Of a stretch of 6,718 bases of DNA, positions 1-5,306 are shown one piece after another (position 1 is the stretch's first letter; each line of letters opens with the position of its first letter). Under the pieces are notes generated by a model, which had not been told where the DNA came from, searched no databases, and worked only from the letters and a program-made list of their open reading frames with translations. This DNA is from Solobacterium sp. Its GTDB lineage: Bacteria > Bacillota_I > Bacilli_A > Erysipelotrichales > Erysipelotrichaceae. The stretch lies in contig JAFVFM010000072.1 in NCBI GenBank assembly GCA_017475415.1, forward strand, positions 1 through 6,718, given 5' to 3'. A program made the position numbers and the translations under genes.

Positions 1-2018
1 TATGTAATATACTTATCCGCTGTACCTTGAGAGTCATATGTATAAATTGGTAAATATTGCCATGTATATGGATGTTTACCCGTAGTATCCTTATCTATTG
101 TATATGTACCATCTAAATATTTGCCTGAACCACTATCCAAACCTGAAGGAACGATTTCCTGATTAATTGTGTCACTTACATTATTTGTAGTAACATCAGA
201 CCATGTTTTACCACCATTTGTGGATTGTTGAAGCTTAAATTTAGGTTCATTGCCACTTGTATAGGCATCAAGACGCATACCATCTTTATCATCACCATCA
301 TTCCACACTTTAGAAACTAAGATATCCGCTGTTGTAGGTTCCCATTCTACATGGATTTCTTCATCATGTTTAGCATATGGGAATTCAAAAGTATATGTAC
401 CATCTTCGTTATAGGTAAGTTTTCCTGTATTTCCTGCCGCTGTTGTCCAAGTAAGGTCATCGCCCTTCTTCATTTTACGTACAGATTCGCTATTAAATGT
501 AACTTCAGCACCATTAACTTGTAATGTGGAAATCTTATAACCAATATCTGGAGTCATGGTATATTTTACTGTTTTTCCTTCCATGACTACATAGGTACCT
601 TGACCAAGTACTGCATCCTGACTTGTATTTAGAAGTGTAAGATCGCCGTAATGGTTTCCTTCTGCTGTTGTCTGAATTTTACCATGAGGACCTGTGCTGG
701 ACTTATACTTGTACCAGAAAGGAGTCGAATTAAAGAACGGTGAATTCATTGCACCAAGGGCTCCACTAGTACCACCGTGTCCTGTAGATGTTACAGAAAT
801 ACCTGTCGCAGCATTACCTAGAGTAACAAAGCCAGAAGTATAACTACCATCCGTACTTTGTTTATCTTTCGTTGCGTCTGATTGGAATTTAATATTTCCG
901 TTATTATCTATAAACACATCAGGATAAAATCCCCCAAAAGATTTCGCATCTTTTTGGGCAGGGTCATTGTTTCTGACATAGATATTTTCAGAAGCTTGCC
1001 CACCATTGATAGACATAGCTTCAGCGAAATAGTAGTACTTTGGGTAATCTCTATAGGTATACCACAAAGCTTTGTTTACATTGTTGCCAGTGCCTCTTCT
1101 AGGACTTCTATCAAGATTGATACCGGTAGTTGCTAGCGCAAATGTACCTGGAACAGGAACGCCACTTTTATCTACAACGCTTATGTTGATATCGATGCTG
1201 CCACCTACTTGTGGTGTTCTATTACTGGCGGCAATATTCCCGTTACCCGAATAATCATCGGCGCCATCTTCGTAGATACCTTCTTTTCTCTTTATACTGC
1301 TAATGACTTGGTTGACGTAGCTGTTGTATGCGCTAAGATCCGTTAAATCATTAGTACCCCACGAAGGTTTAGCACCAGTTGCCAAAGAATAAAGACCGTT
1401 CAATCCATTGGTTGGTGCATATAAATATCGTTGGTCAATGAACATTTTGGCATTTGAGTAAGTAAATACAACATCACCATATTGTAGGTTACCATTCACA
1501 TCCGTATACTCTGTAGCGTCAGCGAATTTAAGAGAAAATAATGGGCCACTCAAAACATTTTCTTGGCCAGCTTTTAGTTTTATATCACCTATTGCAGGGT
1601 TATAGCCAACGAAATGGTCATCGTTATGTGGTCCACTGGCACGGTCAGGGTAATATACAATTCCTGGATCAGTTGAGAGTCTAGTGAATGTAACACCATT
1701 TTTTACAGGTGTAGCTTTGTTCATGTCACTCCAAATCTTATCTTGGTTGATGTAGATTGTTGAAAGAGGTAAAGCAGAACCAAATGATGTGATAGAACTA
1801 CCACTATTAGACTGATATACTCCATTCACATTAAAGGTTCTTCCATGTACATTATTTACCGTAGAACTATAACCTTCATCACTAGGTACAGTGTCTTGCG
1901 TATCATCCGCCAATACTTCCGTAGTATGACCACCATTTGTTAAACGTGTAGGTATATCTGTCACAACACCTGTAACAATTAAGAAAGCACTAATAAATAA
2001 TTTTAATATCTTATTCAT
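1..2018 (-). CDS. Secreted surface protein with Cna-B-type domain, N-terminal part (cut by window edge)
   Basis: The minus-strand frame from ATG 2018 is open through to position 1, giving 672 codons with no stop, so the C-terminus lies outside the window. The N-terminus is a signal peptide: MNK, then a hydrophobic core at about residues 7-19 (LFISAFLIVTGVV). Cleavage may fall near VLA-DD at residue 37, though an arginine at 25 makes this unsure. Residues about 40-470 are rich in Asn, Gly, Ser, Thr and Tyr with no cysteine seen; I recognise no family there. Residues about 473-556 (GYKISTLQVNGAEV) look like the beta-rich repeats of Gram-positive surface proteins. From about 562, ILVSKVWNDGDDKDGMR followed by YTWQYLPIYTYDSQG is a typical Cna-B (collagen-adhesin stalk) pattern; Lys570 could form an internal isopeptide bond. 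An LPXTG anchor is expected but not visible. The protein is probably an extracellular adhesin or stalk. The start is uncertain: an in-frame ATG at 2123 would add 35 residues, and the RBS at 2018 is weak (GAG, 7 nt away). Confidence 0.85.
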   Translation of the reverse strand, partial: MNKILKLFISAFLIVTGVVTDIPTRLTNGGHTTEVLADDTQDTVPSDEGYSSTVNNVHGRTFNVNGVYQSNSGSSITSFGSALPLSTIYINQDKIWSDMNKATPVKNGVTFTRLSTDPGIVYYPDRASGPHNDDHFVGYNPAIGDIKLKAGQENVLSGPLFSLKFADATEYTDVNGNLQYGDVVFTYSNAKMFIDQRYLYAPTNGLNGLYSLATGAKPSWGTNDLTDLSAYNSYVNQVISSIKRKEGIYEDGADDYSGNGNIAASNRTPQVGGSIDINISVVDKSGVPVPGTFALATTGINLDRSPRRGTGNNVNKALWYTYRDYPKYYYFAEAMSINGGQASENIYVRNNDPAQKDAKSFGGFYPDVFIDNNGNIKFQSDATKDKQSTDGSYTSGFVTLGNAATGISVTSTGHGGTSGALGAMNSPFFNSTPFWYKYKSSTGPHGKIQTTAEGNHYGDLTLLNTSQDAVLGQGTYVVMEGKTVKYTMTPDIGYKISTLQVNGAEVTFNSESVRKMKKGDDLTWTTAAGNTGKLTYNEDGTYTFEFPYAKHDEEIHVEWEPTTADILVSKVWNDGDDKDGMRLDAYTSGNEPKFKLQQSTNGGKTWSDVTTNNVSDTINQEIVPSGLDSGSGKYLDGTYTIDKDTTGKHPYTWQYLPIYTYDSQGTADKYIT

Positions 2019-2080
2019 TAGTGTACTCTTTGCCTGTACTTTGTTTCTTCTTTCCTTTTGCTTTCTTTCTATATGGTATA

Positions 2081-2087
2081 CCTCCCC
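2081..2087 (-). promoter_or_regulatory. Strong Shine-Dalgarno-like GGGGAGG upstream of the surface protein, without a standard start codon
   Basis: GGGGAGG reads on the minus strand 62 nt before ATG 2018, too far away to serve it. Eight nt downstream lies an AUA codon (2070-2072) that is in frame with the surface protein, and no stop separates the two. No ATG, GTG or TTG lies at a normal distance. Either the gene uses a rare AUA start, or an ATG has mutated to ATA, or the motif is simply coding sequence within a longer gene that starts at 2123. Confidence 0.4.
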
Positions 2088-2099
2088 ATTTATTCCGTT

Positions 2100-2128
2100 A
2101 GTATTCTTGTTATTTCTTTCCATTTCAA
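2100..2128 (-). promoter_or_regulatory. Candidate promoter of the surface protein gene
   Basis: On the minus strand TTGAAA (2123-2128, 5 of 6 matches to the -35 consensus) is followed after 17 bp by AATACT (2100-2105, 4 of 6 matches to the -10). Transcription would start near 2093 and leave a purine-rich leader of about 75 nt before ATG 2018. It cannot be the promoter if translation starts at ATG 2123, because that codon overlaps the -35 box. This is a by-eye match only. Confidence 0.35.
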
Positions 2129-2169
2129 CTACCTATGTACTATTTTTAGCCAAATAATACTTCCCTTTC

Positions 2170-2213
2170 TTTGTGATCTATCCCTCTTTTTCTTCACAAA
2201 TATCACTTCACAA
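2170..2213. repeat. Three copies of a TTGTGA/TCACAA element upstream of the surface protein gene
   Basis: CTTCACAA occurs at 2192-2199 and again at 2206-2213, an exact 8-bp direct repeat with a 14-bp period. TTTGTGA at 2170-2176 is the exact inverse of TCACAAA at 2194-2200. Repeats of this size upstream of a surface-protein gene could be sites for a dimeric or tandem-binding regulator such as a response regulator. No regulator can be named from the sequence. Confidence 0.35.
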
Positions 2214-2243
2214 TTTCCTCTACTTTTGCACAGGAAAATACAA

Positions 2244-2259
2244 GGAATTGCCCAATTCC
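2244..2259. repeat. 16-bp palindrome GGAATTG-CC-CAATTCC
   Basis: Two perfect 7-bp arms are separated by 2 bp in the non-coding stretch between the surface protein gene and the nitroreductase terminator. No T-tract follows on either strand, so it is not a terminator. An operator or a chance palindrome are both possible. Confidence 0.3.
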
Positions 2260-2341
2260 CTTCAGTGACTAATAAAATAGTACCACAAACTGTACAAAAA
2301 TCATGCACTTTTTAGCTGTTTTTTTCTTATTCATCCCATAG

Positions 2342-2376
2342 AAAAAGGGCATTTTGTCCACTATGGCTAAATGCCC
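2342..2376 (-). terminator. Rho-independent terminator of the msrAB-nitroreductase operon
   Basis: On the minus strand GGGCATTT (2369-2376) and AAATGCCC (2347-2354) form a perfect 8-bp stem. Inside the 14-nt loop, CCA and TGG can pair further. A TTTTT run follows at 2342-2346. It begins 25 nt past the nitroreductase stop codon. The hairpin also reads on the plus strand, but without a T-tract there. Confidence 0.85.
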
Positions 2377-2401
2377 TCCCGTTCCTATTTATTAAATATG
2401 A

Positions 2402-3073
2402 TTATCCTTTTACCCAAATATCTTTTCTTTTCACACCCACTTCAAAATGATATTTCACTATACCTAAGTCCACTATCGAAAATGGTCCTTTAAAGGCTGT
2501 TAGCTCCACTTTATCATCACTGCGTAAACGGAAATGGAATTTTTGTTGGTTGATGGCTGTTGGTGCTAGTAGCGCAGCTTTAACACCATCCATAAACCAT
2601 TTTGGTGCTTCCCCATTTACTTCAGCAACTTGGGCAATGCTTTTTGATTTATGTTTTCTACCTTCTTGATCACTATATCCTAAGGCAATGAGTAAACAAA
2701 ACTTCTCTCCTTCATTGCAGATATAATCTGTTTTTTTCTTATTGAAGGTACCGCCTACCCAACATGTACCTAAACCTAATTGTTGAAGGAATAAAACCAT
2801 ATGTTCGCCATAATAGCCACATAATTCTTCTAATCTTTCATTATCTTTGCCTACTAAGGCAATATAATTCCTCGCATTACGGAAGCCACCATAATGTGCG
2901 AATAAGCTATCAAAGGCTTTAGGCTTATTCACAATAAGCTGCATATGCAAGCCACTTTTCGCATTGCATATTTCTAATTCATTCTCTATTTTTCGAACAA
3001 TATCTTCTTCTAAATTTTTATCTGAATACTTTCTAATTGAGCATCTAGCTTCCATTGCCTCTAATTCTGTCAT
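2402..3073 (-). CDS. Nitroreductase family protein (TM1586-like)
   Basis: This 223-residue cytosolic flavoprotein carries the landmarks of the nitroreductase fold: RCSIRKY at 10-16 (FMN phosphate-binding N-terminal arginines), LGLGTCWVGG at 99-108, and AALLAPTAINQQ at 166-177, which matches the flavin-contacting APS/T-x-N-x-Q motif but sits late in the chain. This order fits the TM1586-type nitroreductase family better than the classical NfsB type. Such enzymes use FMN and NAD(P)H to reduce nitro compounds, quinones or related acceptors; the natural substrate here is unknown. There is no signal peptide or membrane segment. A strong GAGGGGG Shine-Dalgarno (3081-3087) sits 7 nt before the ATG, inside the last codons of msrAB, and the msrAB stop is only 2 nt upstream, so translation is probably coupled. 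A strong terminator follows. The genetic link to msrAB suggests a role in the redox stress response, which is an inference. Confidence 0.85.
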   Translation of the reverse strand: MTELEAMEARCSIRKYSDKNLEEDIVRKIENELEICNAKSGLHMQLIVNKPKAFDSLFAHYGGFRNARNYIALVGKDNERLEELCGYYGEHMVLFLQQLGLGTCWVGGTFNKKKTDYICNEGEKFCLLIALGYSDQEGRKHKSKSIAQVAEVNGEAPKWFMDGVKAALLAPTAINQQKFHFRLRSDDKVELTAFKGPFSIVDLGIVKYHFEVGVKRKDIWVKG

Positions 3074-3075
3074 TT

Positions 3076-3993
3076 CTATTCCCCCTCAAATAGATTCATA
3101 TACGCTCCATAACCTTCTTCTTCCATCTTTTCATAGGGTATAAAGCGTAAGGCTGCTGAATTAATACAATAACGTAAGCCACCTGCTTCCTTAGGTCCAT
3201 CTGTAAATACATGCCCCAAATGGCTATTTGCTTCTTTACTGCGTACTTCTATTCTTTCCATACCGAAGCTAGTATCCCTTTTTTCTACCAAAGCCTTTCC
3301 TATAGGTTTAGTAAATGCAGGCCAACCACAGCCAGAATTATATTTATCTTTTGAACCAAATAATACTTCACCACTAACTACATCTACATAAATCCCTTTT
3401 TCAGAGAAATCATCATATTCCCCTGTAAAGGCTTTTTCTGTAGCGTTATTCTGTGTTACTTCATAAGCTAATTCACCTATTCTTTCCCTTAGCTTAATTT
3501 GATCAGCTAATTGAAAGTAAAAGGAAGGAATATGGCAATAACCACCTGGATTCTTATCTAAATATTTTTGATGATATTCCTCTGCTAGACAAAAGTTATC
3601 TAAAGGTAATACTTCTACCACAAAAGACTTTCCCATTTCCTTTTCTTTTGCCTCATATACCTTCTGTATGATTTCTTTATCTTCTTCCTTTATATAATAG
3701 ATGCCCGTACGGTATTGCACACCCACATCATGACCTTGCTGATTTAGTGATGTAGGATCAACAACCATAAAGTAATATTCTAATAATTTCTCTAAAGAAA
3801 TAAGCTTTTCATCATATTGTATATATACGCACTCTGCGTGCCCACTACTCTTACAGACCTCTTCATAACTCACTTCATGACTAGGCCCATTTGCGTAACC
3901 CACTTCTGTTTTTACAACTCCATCAAATTGATCAAAAAACTTTTGTGCTCCCCAGAAACAACCACCTGCTAGATAGATTTCCTTCATACGCAT
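3076..3993 (-). CDS. msrAB: Bifunctional peptide methionine sulfoxide reductase MsrA/MsrB
   Basis: The protein reduces methionine sulfoxide back to methionine; the MsrA half handles the S form and the MsrB half the R form. MsrA covers about residues 4-155: GGCFWG at 10-15 holds the catalytic Cys12, and EEYHQKY at 138-144 and GGYCHI at 150-155 are family motifs, with Cys153 a candidate resolving cysteine. MsrB covers about 169-290: SGCGWPAF at 220-227 (Cys222, candidate resolving), [11 protein letters not shown] at 257-267 and [11 protein letters not shown] at 274-284 (catalytic Cys276). Neither CxxC zinc pair of zinc-type MsrB is present. At 305 residues the fusion is full length, and no signal peptide is seen, so it is cytosolic. 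Start: GGAGG (3998-4002) lies 4 nt before ATG 3993 and 10 nt before ATG 3987; the second start, giving MKEIYLAGG, matches many MsrA proteins and may be the true one. It is the first gene of an operon with the nitroreductase. Confidence 0.95.
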   Translation of the reverse strand: MRMKEIYLAGGCFWGAQKFFDQFDGVVKTEVGYANGPSHEVSYEEVCKSSGHAECVYIQYDEKLISLEKLLEYYFMVVDPTSLNQQGHDVGVQYRTGIYYIKEEDKEIIQKVYEAKEKEMGKSFVVEVLPLDNFCLAEEYHQKYLDKNPGGYCHIPSFYFQLADQIKLRERIGELAYEVTQNNATEKAFTGEYDDFSEKGIYVDVVSGEVLFGSKDKYNSGCGWPAFTKPIGKALVEKRDTSFGMERIEVRSKEANSHLGHVFTDGPKEAGGLRYCINSAALRFIPYEKMEEEGYGAYMNLFEGE

Positions 3994-4109
3994 TTTTCCT
4001 CCATTCCTATTATAATTCAGCGCTTATTCTCTAACCCTATTTTTGCCCAAAAGAATTCACATAGGAAAAAGACAAATAAATAATCTTTTCTTATCCTTTT
4101 TTCTTCCTC

Positions 4110-4138
4110 ATTAACGAACAGAAATTCGGTATTCTCAA
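4110..4138 (-). promoter_or_regulatory. Candidate promoter of the msrAB operon
   Basis: On the minus strand TTGAGA (4133-4138, 5 of 6 matches) is followed after 17 bp by GTTAAT (4110-4115, 4 of 6 matches). It would give a leader of about 110 nt. A perfect TATAAT at 4009-4014 on the same strand has no clear -35 and lies very close to the start codon, so it is the less likely alternative. By-eye assignment. Confidence 0.3.
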
Positions 4139-4162
4139 ATATTATTAAAAAAATAACGTTTC

Positions 4163-4174
4163 ATTTCTAGAAAT
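4163..4174. repeat. 12-bp perfect palindrome ATTTCTAGAAAT, possible operator
   Basis: The palindrome lies in the divergent intergenic region, 6 bp upstream of a TATACT box and covering the spacer or -35 area of the probable promoter for the ECF S-component gene. That position is typical of a repressor operator. The regulator cannot be named, and in such AT-rich DNA a chance palindrome is possible. Confidence 0.3.
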
Positions 4175-4180
4175 AAAGAC

Positions 4181-4186
4181 TATACT
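4181..4186 (+). promoter_or_regulatory. Candidate -10 box of the ECF S-component gene
   Basis: TATACT (5 of 6 matches to TATAAT) lies 25 bp before the start codon; transcription would begin near 4193. At 17 bp spacing the -35 would be GTTTCA at 4158-4163, a poor match, which fits a regulated or activator-dependent promoter. The resulting leader of about 20 nt is too short for a riboswitch. Confidence 0.35.
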
Positions 4187-4211
4187 TTTAACTAGTAAAA
4201 GGAAGTAGAAT

Positions 4212-4853
4212 ATGAAAAAAAGAACAGAAATACGCAAGATGACGTTAACCGCCTTCTTTATTGCGATACAAATTATTATGACCATTACACCAATTGGCTA
4301 TATCCCTATTGGCCCAATTAATGTAACCACCATGCATATACCTGTTATCTTAGCTGGTATATTAATTGGTACGAAATATGGTTTAATTGTAGGCTTCGTA
4401 TTTGGCTTAACCTCACTATTAAAGAATACCTTTATGCCAGGTGTTACTTCATTTGTCTTCTCTCCATTTATTACGGTAGGAGGCATGTCCGGTAACTTTC
4501 TTAGCTTAATTATTACCTTTGTGCCAAGAATGTTTCTAGGATGGTTCTCTGGTAAACTATTCCGCCTCATTCGTAAGAAAGTAGGTAATCTACCAGCCTG
4601 TGCTATATCAGCAGGCGTTAATACAATGATTCATACATTACTCGTTATGGGTATGATTTATGTCTTCTTTGGACCATCCTATGCCCAAGCCTTAGGTAAG
4701 GATATGAGTGCTGTCGTAGCCTTCATTATTGGTATTATTACAACCAATGGTGTAGCAGAAACCATCTTAGCGATTATCGCTATACCTTTATTAGATAAAG
4801 CCCTATGGCCATCTATTCGCAAATTAAAATTAGAAGATACAAGCACAAATTAA
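4212..4853 (+). CDS. ECF transporter S component (substrate-binding membrane subunit)
   Basis: This 213-residue integral membrane protein has about six hydrophobic segments (roughly 10-26, 40-53, 55-70, 96-118, 128-151 and 168-194) and charged ends (MKKRTEIRK and RKLKLED). The motifs IGPINVTTMHIPVILAGI (34-51), SPFITVGG (84-91) and VPRMFLGW (104-111) are those of the general ECF S-component family (PF12822 type). Helix 1 carries A14-x3-A18, matching the AxxxA motif used to dock on the EcfT transmembrane subunit. S components bind a vitamin or other micronutrient and share the EcfA/A'/T energising module, which is not encoded here and is presumably elsewhere in the genome. The substrate cannot be assigned; a pantothenate-type carrier is one possibility only. 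An AAGGA Shine-Dalgarno at 4199-4203 lies 8 nt before the ATG. The gene is single, divergent from msrAB, and ends in its own terminator. Confidence 0.88.
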   Translation: MKKRTEIRKMTLTAFFIAIQIIMTITPIGYIPIGPINVTTMHIPVILAGILIGTKYGLIVGFVFGLTSLLKNTFMPGVTSFVFSPFITVGGMSGNFLSLIITFVPRMFLGWFSGKLFRLIRKKVGNLPACAISAGVNTMIHTLLVMGMIYVFFGPSYAQALGKDMSAVVAFIIGIITTNGVAETILAIIAIPLLDKALWPSIRKLKLEDTSTN

Positions 4854-4876
4854 CCATCCAAGTGATGGTTTTTTTT
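4852..4876 (+). terminator. Rho-independent terminator after the ECF S-component gene
   Basis: AACCATC (4852-4858) and GATGGTT (4864-4870) form a perfect 7-bp stem with a 5-nt loop, followed by six more T residues. The hairpin starts inside the TAA stop codon of the S-component gene and ends only about 14 nt before the next start codon, so it insulates two very close genes. Some read-through into the next gene is possible because the stem is short and AT-rich. Confidence 0.85.
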
Positions 4877-4877
4877 C

Positions 4878-4883
4878 TATAAT
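4878..4883 (+). promoter_or_regulatory. Candidate -10 box (TATAAT) directly in front of the DUF2752 gene
   Basis: A perfect TATAAT ends 7 nt before the ATG at 4891, so the first transcribed base would be at or next to the start codon, implying a leaderless mRNA. No Shine-Dalgarno sequence lies before the ATG, which agrees with this. No good -35 is present at 16-18 bp; that region is the terminator hairpin. The alternative is transcription by read-through from upstream. Confidence 0.35.
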
Positions 4884-4890
4884 AGAAACC

Positions 4891-5286
4891 ATGAAGAATA
4901 AAGATTATGTAAACTTAGCCCTTACCTTTATCTGCATCCTTTTCTTTTTCTATCTTTTTGATATCACTTGCCCTATAAAATATATTACTGGCTTATCTTG
5001 TGCGGGTTGTGGAATGACAAGAGCCTACCTATCCTTATTCCATTTTGATATTCCAAAAGCCATTTCCTTTCATCCTCTTTTTCCCTTACCACCAATTGTT
5101 TTACTCATTGTATTCAACAAGCATAAATTCTCTAAGAAAGCCTATACCCTTACTTTATCCTTTATTCTTATTCTTTTCCTACTTACTTATTTCCTTCGTT
5201 TAGCTAATCCTGATGATGCCATTGTGGTCTTTGAACCACAACATTCCTTAGTCTATAAAATCCTACATCTGTTAAACTATAATTAG
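4891..5286 (+). CDS. DUF2752 family small membrane protein
   Basis: This 131-residue protein carries the family signature CPIKYITGLSCAGCGMTRAYLSL from Cys27, with Cys37 and Cys40 as a CxxC pair before GMTRA, then HPLFPLPP at 61-68. Hydrophobic segments lie at about 8-24, 63-76 and 86-105, so it is an integral membrane protein of about three helices. The conserved cysteines could bind metal or act in redox chemistry, but no function has been established for the family as far as I know. Length is normal for the family. The only plausible start is ATG 4891; the next methionine falls within the signature motif. There is no visible Shine-Dalgarno. The stop codon lies 20 nt before the next gene, which has a strong Shine-Dalgarno, so both are probably co-transcribed. 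DUF2752 genes are often found near zinc-ribbon membrane proteins such as the one downstream (family knowledge, not checked here). Confidence 0.85.
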   Translation: MKNKDYVNLALTFICILFFFYLFDITCPIKYITGLSCAGCGMTRAYLSLFHFDIPKAISFHPLFPLPPIVLLIVFNKHKFSKKAYTLTLSFILILFLLTYFLRLANPDDAIVVFEPQHSLVYKILHLLNYN

Positions 5287-5306
5287 ATAGCACAAGGAGG
5301 ACCATT

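Larger units (their letters stand above)
2019..2401. other. 383-bp intergenic region between surface protein and nitroreductase genes
   Basis: No convincing gene is seen on either strand. The part next to the surface gene (about 2030-2070) is a purine-rich tract on the minus strand, forming the leader or an N-terminal extension. The middle holds the TTGTGA-type repeats and the 16-bp palindrome, and the far end holds the terminator of the nitroreductase operon. Because a terminator separates the operons, the surface protein gene is probably transcribed from its own promoter here. Confidence 0.6.

Noticed and set aside
882..1254. Plus-strand open frames of 84 and 60 codons opposite the surface protein gene
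   Set aside because: They lie wholly inside a convincing 672-codon minus-strand frame, have no clear Shine-Dalgarno and encode no recognisable protein.
2075..2082. GGTATACC 8-bp palindrome overlapping the strong Shine-Dalgarno
   Set aside because: It is too short to be distinguished from chance.
2058..2315. Plus-strand 85-codon open frame in the intergenic region
   Set aside because: It is made of low-complexity pyrimidine-rich DNA, overlaps the leader or N-terminus of the surface protein gene, and has no ribosome binding site or family features.
4009..4014. Perfect TATAAT on the minus strand just before msrAB
   Set aside because: It would start transcription within or next to the Shine-Dalgarno and has no matching -35, so the box at 4110-4138 was preferred as promoter candidate.
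3994..4211. Possible vitamin riboswitch (folate, TPP, FMN or preQ1 type) in front of the ECF S-component gene
   Set aside because: No conserved riboswitch core or stable multi-stem fold is visible, and the likely transcript leader is too short.
4298..4570. Minus-strand 90-codon open frame opposite the ECF S-component gene
   Set aside because: It is a reverse-strand shadow of a well-supported membrane protein gene and has no independent evidence.
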